Part shown: positions 17,684 to 26,873 of the stretch, in pieces
Layout of the letters: each line of letters begins with the position of its first letter
Numbering within the stretch: the stretch's first letter is position 1
Source of the DNA: an uncultured Lachnospiraceae bacterium
GTDB taxonomy: Bacteria > Bacillota > Clostridia > Lachnospirales > Lachnospiraceae
Length of the DNA stretch: 64,000 nt
Assembly: GCA_900551895.1 (NCBI GenBank)
Contig: URXX01000004.1
Span: 83,715-147,714, forward strand
Direction of reading: 5' to 3'
Program-made: the position numbers and the translations under genes
Notes under the pieces: model-generated
What the model saw: only the letters and a program-made list of their open reading frames with translations
The model's database searches: none
What the model was told of the DNA's origin: nothing

Positions 17684-19261
17684 GTGAAAAAAGATACAGT
17701 ACATATGTTAAAACGTGCGGAACGTTTCCATGTTGTTCTTATCGGAGAAGGTCTGCTTGTGGGAAGTGTGGCAGGGCTTATAGTGCTGGCATACCGAATT
17801 GCCTTAAAGTATGCGGGACAGTGGTTTGAGGCGGTTCGTCAGTATATCGGTCATTCGCCTGTCAAAGCGGCGGGCTGGTTCGGTATTTTATTTCTTATGG
17901 CGGTTGTAGTCGGTCTTTTGATTAAATGGGAACCGATGATTTCGGGAAGCGGAATACCGCAGTTGGAAGGTGAAATGTCGGGGAAATTACATCAGACATG
18001 GTGGAAAATTTTGCCGGCAAAATTTATTGGAGGTTTTTTATCCCTGCTTGCAGGATTATCTCTCGGACGCGAAGGTCCGTCCATTCAACTTGGAGCGATG
18101 ACCGGAAAAGGAATATCAAAAGCGTTGGATAGAGGAAAGACGGAAGAAAAATTTCTGCTGACCTGTGGGGCAAGTGCGGGACTTTCGGCAGCCTTTCATG
18201 CACCGCTTGCGGGGGTGATGTTCTCGCTTGAAGAAGTACACAAAAATTTTTCTATATCCGTTCTCGTATCGGTGATGACAGCATCAATATCGGCGGATTA
18301 TTTATCATCGCAGTTTATTGGGATTGAACCGGTGTTTCAATTTGATATCGGACACGTTTTGCCGCAGAGTTATTACTGGATGATTATATTGCTCGGTGTT
18401 ATACTCGGAGTTTTAGGTTGTGTATATAATTGGTTCACATTGAAAGTGCAATCGTGGTACAAGCAGTCAAAAAGGTTAAATGAAATTACAAGGGTAATGA
18501 TACCGTTTATGCTGGCGGGAGTTCTGATGTTTGTCATGCCGGAATTACTTGGAAGCGGGCATGAGTTGATTGACCGTTTGACAAGCCATGAACTTCTTTT
18601 GGGAGGAGCGATTGTTATTTTGCTCGGAAAATTTCTGTTTTCGGCAGTATCCTTTGGCTCGGGGGCGCCGGGAGGGATTTTCTTTCCGTTGCTTGTTTTG
18701 GGTGCGTTTGTTGGTGGCATTTTCGGAATGATAGGCGTAAATTATTTTGGTATGGATCCGGATTATATCAATAACTTTGTCATGCTTGCAATGGCAGGAA
18801 ATTTTACCGCTATTGTAAGAGCGCCTCTGACAGGTATTATTCTTATTTTTGAAATGACGGGTTCTGTCAGTCAGATGCTATCACTCTCTGTTGTTTCGAT
18901 AGTTGCCTATGTGGTGGCAAGTCTGCTCGGTTCAGAACCGATTTATGAAAGCCTTCTGGAGAGACTGCTGAAAAACAATGGTGAGGAAACGACAGAGGGA
19001 ATCAAAGGACAGAAAATATTAATCAGCCATGTAATCATGCACGGCTCACCTCTGGCACACAGGAAAGTACAGGAGATAGACTGGCCGCAGAACTGTCTTC
19101 TTGTTTCTATTAAAAGAGGAGATAAAGAAGTTATTCCGAAAGGAAAAACGGTTCTTCTCCCAAGCGATATGCTTGTCACTCTGACTGATGAAAAAGATGA
19201 GCCTTATGTTCGGGACTGCGTGGAAAAATTATGCAAAATGAAGCAGGAGGAAAAACGATGA
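17684..19261 (+). CDS. ClC-family chloride/proton antiporter with TrkA-C domain
   Basis: 525 residues. All three ClC selectivity motifs are present: 'GSGIPQLEG', 'GREGPSIQLGA' (gating Glu) and 'GSGAPGGIFFP'. 'FSLEEVHKNFS' carries the inner glutamate typical of antiporters, not channels. A C-terminal cytosolic RCK/TrkA-C-like domain begins near residue 445 and ends 'PSDMLVTLTDEKDEP'. GTG start with a GAGGGGG region upstream. The last codons overlap ogt by four bases. Likely role: anion/proton exchange for pH or halide homeostasis, gated by a ligand at the C-terminal domain. Confidence 0.9.
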   Translation: MKKDTVHMLKRAERFHVVLIGEGLLVGSVAGLIVLAYRIALKYAGQWFEAVRQYIGHSPVKAAGWFGILFLMAVVVGLLIKWEPMISGSGIPQLEGEMSGKLHQTWWKILPAKFIGGFLSLLAGLSLGREGPSIQLGAMTGKGISKALDRGKTEEKFLLTCGASAGLSAAFHAPLAGVMFSLEEVHKNFSISVLVSVMTASISADYLSSQFIGIEPVFQFDIGHVLPQSYYWMIILLGVILGVLGCVYNWFTLKVQSWYKQSKRLNEITRVMIPFMLAGVLMFVMPELLGSGHELIDRLTSHELLLGGAIVILLGKFLFSAVSFGSGAPGGIFFPLLVLGAFVGGIFGMIGVNYFGMDPDYINNFVMLAMAGNFTAIVRAPLTGIILIFEMTGSVSQMLSLSVVSIVAYVVASLLGSEPIYESLLERLLKNNGEETTEGIKGQKILISHVIMHGSPLAHRKVQEIDWPQNCLLVSIKRGDKEVIPKGKTVLLPSDMLVTLTDEKDEPYVRDCVEKLCKMKQEEKR

Positions 19262-19740
19262 AGAAAGTGTATGTATATTCTTCTCCGGTTGGGAAGTTAG
19301 GAATAGATGTGGACGAAAAAGGACTTCGGAAAATTGAGTTTCTAAAAGATGATGCGATTGATGTCGTTGACGGGGATAATGAACTTGTCATGGAAGTAAA
19401 AAGACAGTTGAACGAATATTTTCGCGGGGAGAGAAAAACGTTTGATCTTCCCCTTGCCCTTTGCGGAACACCGTTTCAGCTGAAAGTGTGGGAGGCGCTA
19501 CAGACTATTCCGTATGGGGACACGAGAAGTTATAAAGAGATTGCTATACAGGTCGGAAGTCCGAAAGGTTGCCGCGCGGTGGGTATGGCAAACAATAAGA
19601 ACCCCATTCCGATTATTATTCCGTGCCACAGGGTTGTGGGAGGAAATGGAAAACTGGTAGGATATGCGGGAGGCTTGGATAAGAAAGAGTATCTTTTGGA
19701 AGTGGAGAATTGTAATATTTCCGGGAGCGTTGCAAAATAG
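19258..19740 (+). CDS. ogt: Methylated-DNA--protein-cysteine methyltransferase
   Basis: 160 residues from the ATG at 19258, which overlaps the ClC stop as ATGA and follows an AGGAGG; a longer upstream start is not needed. The active-site motif 'IPCHRVVG' is intact (acceptor Cys123), with the helix-turn-helix DNA-binding segment 'SYKEIAIQVGSPKGCRAVG' before it. It repairs O6-methylguanine in DNA by suicide transfer of the methyl group. Translationally coupled to the ClC gene; no functional link is obvious. Confidence 0.93.
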   Translation: MKKVYVYSSPVGKLGIDVDEKGLRKIEFLKDDAIDVVDGDNELVMEVKRQLNEYFRGERKTFDLPLALCGTPFQLKVWEALQTIPYGDTRSYKEIAIQVGSPKGCRAVGMANNKNPIPIIIPCHRVVGGNGKLVGYAGGLDKKEYLLEVENCNISGSVAK

Positions 19741-19756
19741 TTGAGTAATCATCTGT

Positions 19757-19774
19757 GGAGCGATGCTCCTTTTT
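19757..19774 (+). terminator. Short terminator after ogt
   Basis: GGAGC-GAT-GCTCC (19757-19769) followed by TTTTT. The stem is only five pairs, so efficiency may be modest. Confidence 0.6.
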
Positions 19775-19941
19775 GGTAAAAAATAACAAATGACAAAGTG
19801 TGAGATATATTTTAAACGCATATGAATATGCCATATTAACAAAAAAGAAATTGAATATATTAAAAATATAGAAAAAGTGCTAAAATATAAACAGTGCATC
19901 TTTGTGTCAAATAAATAAAAGGTGTTGCGATATTTCATTTA

Positions 19942-19970
19942 CCGGGTTAAATTAGATAGAAATTACCCGG
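19942..19970 (+). promoter_or_regulatory. Hairpin next to the ribosome site of the GH36-like gene
   Basis: CCGGGT (19942-19947) pairs with ACCCGG (19965-19970), with two further A-T pairs inside a one-base bulge. It ends just before the AGAGGAG ribosome site of the glycosidase and has no T-run, so it is not a terminator. It may shield or stabilise the mRNA 5' end; function is not known. Confidence 0.45.
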
Positions 19971-19988
19971 CAAGAGAGGAGAAAGGTT

Positions 19989-22900
19989 ATGAAAAGAAAA
20001 CTTTTAAGTTCCATGCTTGCAGCGGCTATGGTCGTGACAAGCGTATTCTCCACGGCATTAGTTTCGGAAGCGAAAACAACGAATGGCTCCCACGGGACTG
20101 TGGAAGTGCAACAGGGAACAAATTCCGTGACCATCGGCAACGGTGCGATTGCGAGAACATTCTCAACAAAAGATTCGAAACTATCTACGACCAAAATCGT
20201 GAATAAGAGAACCGGTGGTGGAAAAACCAGTTTTACACCAGGGAAAGACAGCGAAGAATTTATTGTCAGGACGACAAAAGAAAAATCAAAGCCGATTGAT
20301 TTACCGGCATTAGACAGAAAGAAGTGGACAGCGGAGGCAGACAGTTATCACAATGGTGCGACAGGGGCAGCAGACGGACCTGCGGCTAATCTTTTAGACG
20401 GTGATGTGAACACTATTTGGCATACGAACTACGGCGGAGGAAACAACGGAAAAGGTGACCAGGAATATCCGCATAACGTGGTGATTAAGTTAGACGGAAG
20501 TCAGAAATTCAAATCATTTTCGTATACTCCGAGAAAAGAAGGGGAAACGACAAACGGAAACATTAAGGGATATGAACTTTACGCATCAAATGAGACAAAC
20601 CCTCTTTCTGCTGAGGCGAAAGAGTGGGGAGAACTGATTGCAAAAGGTAATTTTGAATATGACGGTGCAAATCCAATTTATGTAAATTTGGAGAAAGAAT
20701 GTACGGCAACACAGATTAAATTCGTTGCAACTTCTTCAAATAACGGAAAAAATTTTGCGGGTGGTGCAGAATTTAACCTACATAAAGATGAAGCACCTGT
20801 TGTTAAAGACGACAGAGAGTTTAAAGCAAGTGATTTAACATTAAAAGATGGTAATGATGCAGTTAAAATTGAAAGTACAAATGCACAGATAAACGGAAAG
20901 AATAAAACAGGTAAAAAAGTAACGTTTTCTTTCAAACCATATGAGCATAAAGGGGTACAATACACGATTGACGAAGTACTTGTTATGTATGAAGGAGACC
21001 ATTTCATGCGTAAATATTTGGAAATCAGTATTCCGGAAGATAAACAGGCTTCTACGGCAATCGATTATATTGACTTAGAATCTTTCAAAGTAAATCAAAC
21101 AGATAAGCAATGGACGATTCCACGGGGAAAAGGCGGAATTGTGCAGATGGAAGAATTTAAGGCAAACCTCGGACAGCCGATTTACATTCAGGGAATGTTT
21201 TTCGGGTGTGAATTTCCGGCAACGGATACGGAAATCGTAGACGGCACAGGATATATGCGCTACTACACGGGAAAGACATTTGACAGATTGAAAAAAGATA
21301 ATCAGTTGACAAAAGACGGAAAATATGTGACATGGCAGACAGTTGCAGGTGCAGCAAGAAGTACGGAGAACGAAGTGATTCAGGCGGATTTCTATGAATA
21401 TATAAATTCCATTGCCACACCGTCAGAATTCCGTATCCAGTATAATTCATGGTTTGACAATATGATGAAAATAGATGACAACAATATTTTGGAATCATTT
21501 ATTGAAATCGACCGTGAGTTGAATAATGCGGAAGTCCGTCCGATGGATTCCTATGTTGTGGACGACGGTTGGAACGCGTATAATAATGGAACTATTCCTG
21601 AACGTGAGCATCAGAAATCAGGTGCAAAAATTAATGAAAGCGGATTTTGGGAATTTAATGAAAAGTTCCAAAATGAACTGACACCTTCCAGCCAACTTGT
21701 ACAGAAGTTTGGAAGTAACTTCGGTGTATGGGTTGGACCTCGAGGAGGATATAATTTCTACGGAACTTTAGCGGATATTATTCAAAAGTCAGGAAAAGGA
21801 AGTAAAGCGGGCGGTTCCATCGATGTTGCAGACCGTGTATATGTGGAAAACTTCAAAAAAATGGCAATTGAGTGGCAGAAAAAGTTCAAAGTAAATTATT
21901 GGAAATGGGACGGATTCGCAGACATGGGACAGTATGACCACTTTAATAATTTAGGTGGGGCGGACGGTGTTCCGGTTTACAGTGAGAGTAATCACCATAT
22001 GACAGGCGGTTATCATCAGATGTACCATGTGACAGACCTTTGGGAAGCATGGATAGACTTGATGGAAGCTGTGCGTCAAAGCGAGAAGGCAGATGGAATT
22101 AACAATTTATGGATTTCACTGACATGTTATGTAAATCCAAGTCCATGGTACTTACAATGGGCAAACTCTGTATGGCTTCAGTGTACACATGACCAAAAAG
22201 ATGCAGATTTTGGAACAACAAAGATGAATAAGCAGATTACTTATCGTGATGCGTGTTATTATGATTTCCTGAAAAATCATCAGTTCCAGTTCCCATTACA
22301 GAATATTTATAATCATGACCCTGTATATGGAAAAGAAGGAACGGGAATGAATCTGAACACGGCTACAGATGAAGACTTCCAGAATTATTTATATATGCTG
22401 TCAACACGTGGAACAGCTTTTTGGGAATTATATTATTCTGACAGCATTATGACAGATGGAAAATATGAGATTACGGGTGAATTCTTGGAATGGGCAGAAA
22501 AGAGCTATCATATGTTGAAGAATTCTAAGATGATTGGTGGTATGCCGGACAAAACAAGTTTAGGAAGTGCCACTTCAGATGCTTCAAAAGCAGAAGCATA
22601 CGGATTCTCATGTTTTGACGGAAAGGACGGAATTATTTCTCTTCGCAATCCATCAGCAACAGAAAATAAAGCAATTACGTTTACATTTGACAGAACAATC
22701 GGTGTGTCAGAAAATGCAGGTACATTAGATTATTATCTGGAACACAGTTATTTACTTTCAGATCCGGCTGCACAGACAGGAAAATTAGTATACGGACAGA
22801 AATATACGGTGAATTTAAAACCGAATGAAGTTCGTATTTTACGCGTCTCAGATAAGAAAGATACAACAGCTCCTGAGATAGACAGAATTATGACGGACGG

Positions 22901-25571
22901 AGACCGCAAGGTTACGGTAAAATTCAATGAGAAAGTATCCGGCAATCTGTTTTCCGTAAATGGATTGGGAGTTGCATCAATCGCAAAGAGTGCAGATGAT
23001 ACAACATATCACATTACATTGACGAAAGCACCGAAGGACGGAGAAACAATTACGGTTACACCGAAAGATATTAAAGATATGGCAGGAAATGCAGCGGGCA
23101 AGCCTGCGTCTGTAATATATCATAAGGACAATGTCGTTGTTGAGCAGGGCGTGAAAGAGGAAAAAGGAATTACACCTGCTGACAAATCATTAAATTCTAA
23201 AAATGGATTTACGGTAGCGGCGGTTAAAAAGACAGCAGGCAGCAACGAATCGCTTGTAAAACAAAATACTGAGTATGAGTTAAAAATTACGCAAGAGGGA
23301 AAAGCAGCCTTTACTTTAAATGGTGCAACGGCAGTTTCCGGCAAAAAGGTGAATGATAACAAAGAACATATCATTGTCGGCGTTAAAGAAAATAATGGTA
23401 TGCTGAAACTTTATGTAGACGGTCAGTTAGAAGGCTCTGCTTATAACAAAGAAAACAGATTCCACGAAGTGAGAAAAGCAGACATCACAGTGGGAGAAAA
23501 CGTAACAAAAGCAGGTGTGTACGATACTGCTTACGGATATGACAAAGTGGAAGAACTCTTCAGAGAAGGTTTTGGAAAACTGAAATTAAATGACGGAATG
23601 GTTACTGTATCCGGAACAGAAGAGGGAAATAAAAACACTATTTTTGATGGAAATAATACAACATACTGGACGAGCCAGAAAGTTACAAACGGTGCGATGA
23701 ATACTTCTAACGCATGGTTAAAAGTGGACTTGGGTGGTATTTACAAGTTAGATCAGGTTGATTACACACCTCGTTTCCACAATAATGCAGACAATTACTG
23801 GTGCTGTACAGGTAACATTAAAAAATTAGTTGTGGAAATCAGTAAAGACGGAAATACATGGACACCGGTGACGGAAAACGGCGGACGTGACCTTTCAAAT
23901 AAGATTGTCAATAAGAATGACAGTTCGTTCTTCCCGGAAGAGATTAAGTTTGATGAACAGGAAGCAAGATATGTCCGCATCGGTGGAACAGAATCATATC
24001 ACTGGGAAAATGCAAATGTAAATAAACAGGTTACGGTTGCGGATTTGGCTATCTATGGAGAAAAGACAGAAAAAGATAATATTGCAAAAGATAGCACGGT
24101 AACAGCAAAATGGACAAAAGATAACACAAACGCAGCAGCAAACAATGACAGACCGATGTCTATGGTTGTGGACGGACAGAAAACAAATGTGGACGGCAAC
24201 TATGGTGAGTTCGGCGCAGATGGTAAAGATGAATCTTCCTATATGCAGATTGACTTGGGATCAGTATGTGATGTGGAGGCATTAAATTTATACCGTTATT
24301 GGAATAACAACAGAACATACAAAGATACTGTTGTTGCAGTGGCAAAAACAGAAAAAGATTTTGCGGACGGAAAGGCAACAATCGTATATAATGCAGATGA
24401 AAACAATTTCCATAAGTTAAATGAAGCATATAAAAAAGATAAATATGATGAGGAATATGTGGAATCTTCTGCAGGAAAATCATGGCAGTTGCCGAAAAAC
24501 ACAAAAGCGCAGTTTGTTCGCGTATATATGCATGGCTCAGAAAGCGGTAAAACGAACCATATTGTAGAGATGGAAGTTATCGGAACAAAACAAAAAGATG
24601 AATCAGCATCGGTTGATATTACAAAATTAATCGACAGACTGGCAGAACTGGCGGCAGTAGATACTACAAATGCGACACCGGATAGTGTGGCAAAATTTAA
24701 TGCACTTGTAAAAGAAGGATACGGCTTAGTTTCAACCGGAGTAAAAACACAGGACGAAGTCGATAATATGCTCAAAAAACTGGAAGGTGCAGAAGATATA
24801 TTGGTGTATGAAAAACCACAAATTAACGTAGTTGAATTGGAAAAGGCAATCGCAAAAGCTGAAAAAGTAAATAAAGAACTGTACACAACAGATTCTTATC
24901 ATGCGATGAAAAAAGTTTTAGACGAAGCAAAAGCGTTATTGGAAGAAACTGCAAAAGACCAGCCTACAGTTGATGCTAAGGCAAAAGCGCTTAATGATGC
25001 CATTACAGCATTACAGAAACGCGGTAATACGGACGCCCTTAAGAAACTGGTAGAAAAATACAGAGAATTAAAGGCAGAAGACTTTACAACTGCTACATGG
25101 AATGTATTTAAAAAAGCGTTTGACGAAGCGGAAGCAATTGTAAATGACAATAGTAACAGTACGCAGGAAAAAGTAGACGCAGTTAAGAAAGCGCTGGAAG
25201 ACGCTTACAATTCATTAGAAAAAGCAGATAAAACAGTTGATAAGAGTAAACTGGAAGAAGCGTATAATAAATACAAAGACTTGAAAAATGATGGCTACAC
25301 GAAAGACAGTTGGAAGGTATTTGAAAAGGCTTTGAACAAAGCAAAAACTGTTTTAGATGACAAGAACGCAACAGAAGAGCAGGTAAATAATGCTCTGGCA
25401 CAGTTGGAAAATGCAGTGAAGAAATTAGAAAAAGCGCCAAATGGTGGAAATGCAGGCTCAGGTTTTGACGGAGGAGTAAAAACAGGGGACTCTTCTAATA
25501 TGATGTTGTGGGGAATTCTTGCAGCAGCGGCGCTTGTTTCCGGCGTGATAGCAAAAAAGAAAAAATACTAA
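19989..25571 (+). CDS. Giant wall-anchored GH36-like glycosidase with CBM32 and FIVAR modules
   Basis: 1860 residues, signal peptide (cleavage near residue 28). Parts in order: F5/8-type (CBM32-like) domain about 95-262; beta-sandwich about 280-500; catalytic barrel about 510-870 with 'VVDDGW' (Asp525-Asp526) and 'YWKWDGF' (Asp641, candidate nucleophile), as in clan GH-D alpha-galactosidases; SbsA-like Ig domain about 955-1045; LamG-like about 1060-1170; two more F5/8-type domains about 1200-1540; three FIVAR helical repeats about 1600-1825; sorting signal 'GVKTGD', hydrophobic helix and KKKK tail. Likely an alpha-galactosidase or alpha-N-acetylgalactosaminidase acting on mucin or blood-group glycans outside the cell; the sugar is inferred. 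Single-gene unit with its own terminator. Confidence 0.78.
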   Translation: MKRKLLSSMLAAAMVVTSVFSTALVSEAKTTNGSHGTVEVQQGTNSVTIGNGAIARTFSTKDSKLSTTKIVNKRTGGGKTSFTPGKDSEEFIVRTTKEKSKPIDLPALDRKKWTAEADSYHNGATGAADGPAANLLDGDVNTIWHTNYGGGNNGKGDQEYPHNVVIKLDGSQKFKSFSYTPRKEGETTNGNIKGYELYASNETNPLSAEAKEWGELIAKGNFEYDGANPIYVNLEKECTATQIKFVATSSNNGKNFAGGAEFNLHKDEAPVVKDDREFKASDLTLKDGNDAVKIESTNAQINGKNKTGKKVTFSFKPYEHKGVQYTIDEVLVMYEGDHFMRKYLEISIPEDKQASTAIDYIDLESFKVNQTDKQWTIPRGKGGIVQMEEFKANLGQPIYIQGMFFGCEFPATDTEIVDGTGYMRYYTGKTFDRLKKDNQLTKDGKYVTWQTVAGAARSTENEVIQADFYEYINSIATPSEFRIQYNSWFDNMMKIDDNNILESFIEIDRELNNAEVRPMDSYVVDDGWNAYNNGTIPEREHQKSGAKINESGFWEFNEKFQNELTPSSQLVQKFGSNFGVWVGPRGGYNFYGTLADIIQKSGKGSKAGGSIDVADRVYVENFKKMAIEWQKKFKVNYWKWDGFADMGQYDHFNNLGGADGVPVYSESNHHMTGGYHQMYHVTDLWEAWIDLMEAVRQSEKADGINNLWISLTCYVNPSPWYLQWANSVWLQCTHDQKDADFGTTKMNKQITYRDACYYDFLKNHQFQFPLQNIYNHDPVYGKEGTGMNLNTATDEDFQNYLYMLSTRGTAFWELYYSDSIMTDGKYEITGEFLEWAEKSYHMLKNSKMIGGMPDKTSLGSATSDASKAEAYGFSCFDGKDGIISLRNPSATENKAITFTFDRTIGVSENAGTLDYYLEHSYLLSDPAAQTGKLVYGQKYTVNLKPNEVRILRVSDKKDTTAPEIDRIMTDGDRKVTVKFNEKVSGNLFSVNGLGVASIAKSADDTTYHITLTKAPKDGETITVTPKDIKDMAGNAAGKPASVIYHKDNVVVEQGVKEEKGITPADKSLNSKNGFTVAAVKKTAGSNESLVKQNTEYELKITQEGKAAFTLNGATAVSGKKVNDNKEHIIVGVKENNGMLKLYVDGQLEGSAYNKENRFHEVRKADITVGENVTKAGVYDTAYGYDKVEELFREGFGKLKLNDGMVTVSGTEEGNKNTIFDGNNTTYWTSQKVTNGAMNTSNAWLKVDLGGIYKLDQVDYTPRFHNNADNYWCCTGNIKKLVVEISKDGNTWTPVTENGGRDLSNKIVNKNDSSFFPEEIKFDEQEARYVRIGGTESYHWENANVNKQVTVADLAIYGEKTEKDNIAKDSTVTAKWTKDNTNAAANNDRPMSMVVDGQKTNVDGNYGEFGADGKDESSYMQIDLGSVCDVEALNLYRYWNNNRTYKDTVVAVAKTEKDFADGKATIVYNADENNFHKLNEAYKKDKYDEEYVESSAGKSWQLPKNTKAQFVRVYMHGSESGKTNHIVEMEVIGTKQKDESASVDITKLIDRLAELAAVDTTNATPDSVAKFNALVKEGYGLVSTGVKTQDEVDNMLKKLEGAEDILVYEKPQINVVELEKAIAKAEKVNKELYTTDSYHAMKKVLDEAKALLEETAKDQPTVDAKAKALNDAITALQKRGNTDALKKLVEKYRELKAEDFTTATWNVFKKAFDEAEAIVNDNSNSTQEKVDAVKKALEDAYNSLEKADKTVDKSKLEEAYNKYKDLKNDGYTKDSWKVFEKALNKAKTVLDDKNATEEQVNNALAQLENAVKKLEKAPNGGNAGSGFDGGVKTGDSSNMMLWGILAAAALVSGVIAKKKKY

Positions 25572-25591
25572 ATTAAGTAAATGAAAGGGGC

Positions 25592-25617
25592 AGAGACAAA
25601 AAACCCTGTCTCTTTTA
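25592..25617 (+). terminator. Terminator after the GH36-like gene
   Basis: AGAGACA (25592-25598) pairs with TGTCTCT (25607-25613), followed by TTTT. Confidence 0.8.
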
Positions 25618-25649
25618 TGTGGAGGAGAATGAGCTGAAAGGGTGAGAAA

Positions 25650-26423
25650 GTGGTAAAGGAAATAAAACAGAATGAAATTTCTCTTATTGAAAAACTGTTT
25701 TCCGGCTGGAGCGAAACCATGATTTGGTCGTGTCTGCAGGGGTGTATGGGGAAAGCGTTTGCGGTTGCAGATAAGGAAGAAAAATCTGCCATGATAACGA
25801 TTGCAGATTTCTGTTTTTTGGCGGGAGAAGCGGACAGGGAATTAGTCGCATATATTTCTCGGACGACAGAGAAAGATTTTATACTGATTGTGCCGCAAAA
25901 TGAAGAGTGGAATACATATATTGAGAAACATTTTGGAGAACGTCAGGAAAAAACGAAGCGCTACGCAATAAAGAAGGAAGCGGATATGTTTGACGTGGAA
26001 AAATTGAGACAGTATGCGGAACAGCTTCCCAAAGGTTATATATTAAAACAGATTGATGAAGAATTGTATGATAAAGTGTTAAAAGAGGAGTGGTCAAAAG
26101 ATTTTTGTGCCATGTTTTCGGATTATAAGCAGTTTAGGGAGAATGGCGTAGGTGTAGTTGCTCTTTTGGGAGAAGAAGTTGTGGCAGGAGCGTCCTCGTA
26201 TACCTTTTATCGTGAAGGGATTGAAATAGAAATTGATACAAAAAAATCGCACAGGCGGAAAGGGTTAGCGACTGCCTGTGGGGCAAGTCTTATTTTGGAG
26301 TGTCTGAAGCGGGATAAATATCCAAGTTGGGACGCCATAGATTTAAGGTCGGTAGCGTTGGCTGAAAAATTGGGATATCATAGAGCGGAAGAGTATACAA
26401 CCTATTTTGTCACATTTTCTTAG
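25650..26423 (+). CDS. GNAT-family acetyltransferase
   Basis: 257 residues, GTG start. The C-terminal part has the GNAT acetyl-CoA loop: 'IEIDTKKSHRRKGLATACGASLILECL', where R-R-K-G-L-A matches the Q/R-x-x-G-x-G/A motif, followed by 'DLRSVALAEKLGYH'. The N-terminal 130 residues are the divergent half found in the GNAT_acetyltr_2 (PF12746-like) group. Acceptor unknown; it sits alone between the glycosidase and the leuS leader. Confidence 0.78.
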   Translation: MVKEIKQNEISLIEKLFSGWSETMIWSCLQGCMGKAFAVADKEEKSAMITIADFCFLAGEADRELVAYISRTTEKDFILIVPQNEEWNTYIEKHFGERQEKTKRYAIKKEADMFDVEKLRQYAEQLPKGYILKQIDEELYDKVLKEEWSKDFCAMFSDYKQFRENGVGVVALLGEEVVAGASSYTFYREGIEIEIDTKKSHRRKGLATACGASLILECLKRDKYPSWDAIDLRSVALAEKLGYHRAEEYTTYFVTFS

Positions 26424-26428
26424 GAAAC

Positions 26429-26457
26429 TTGACAAATAAAAGGCAGATGTGTACAAT
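26429..26457 (+). promoter_or_regulatory. Promoter of the leuS T-box transcript
   Basis: TTGACA (26429-26434), 17-base spacer, TACAAT (26452-26457). The -35 box begins 5 bases after the GNAT stop codon. Transcript would start near 26464. Confidence 0.75.
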
Positions 26458-26463
26458 AAAAAG

Positions 26464-26850
26464 AGTTATTAATTAAATAAGATAATGACAAGGAAGAGGA
26501 GTATTAAGAGCCTATCGTTTACAGAGAGTTGTCGTTTGCTGCAAGACAACAGCGTAATCTCCCAACTCGCCTCGGAGTTCTTTTGCTGAACATATTTGAC
26601 TAATATATTGAAAGTACCTCGTCAAGTAACGGTTGCGGAAACAACTACATCGCTAGGTTCGAAAGAACCTCACCAAGCCGATGAGTTGTGCCTTGTTACT
26701 AGACTCGAAAATACCTCGTCAAGTAACATAGGCAGGAGCGGGACTTCCCGTTATAGAAGAAATGAGTGCGTTTTGCGAAAGCAGAATGAATAAGAGTGGT
26801 AACGCGGATTGACCTTTTCGTCTCTTTTAGGAGATGAGAAGGTTTTTTTA
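26464..26850 (+). promoter_or_regulatory. T-box leader controlling leuS (leucine specifier CTC)
   Basis: About 390 bases of structured leader. The conserved T-box sequence is AGAGTGGTAACGCG (26793-26806), slightly divergent from AGGGTGGTACCGCG. The terminator stem follows: GACCTTTTCGTCTC (from 26811) with GGAGATGAGAAGG (26830-26842) and T7. The candidate specifier CTC at 26559-26561 is followed by CCA, the same arrangement as TTC-CCA in the pheS leader of this window, which supports a leucine codon. Uncharged tRNA-Leu would switch leuS on. The leader is long, and a 16-base segment is present twice in it (see repeat). Confidence 0.88.
26615..26727 (+). repeat. 16-base direct repeat inside the leuS T-box leader
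   Basis: TACCTCGTCAAGTAAC occurs at 26615-26630 and again at 26712-26727. GTTACTAGAC at 26696-26705 can pair with the GTCAAGTAAC of either copy with one mismatch, so two alternative hairpins are possible. Between them AGGTTC-GAAA-GAACCT (26655-26670) is a perfect hairpin. Confidence 0.75.
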
Positions 26851-26873
26851 TAAAGAAATAGGAGGAGAAAATC

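Noticed and set aside
24296..24886. 196-codon minus-strand frame inside the GH36-like gene
   Set aside because: Antisense shadow of a long, well-supported gene; the product is Ser/Phe/Ile-rich with no recognisable domain.
26596..26793. 65-codon open frame upstream of leuS
   Set aside because: It lies wholly in the T-box leader, has no ribosome site and its codons follow RNA stems.
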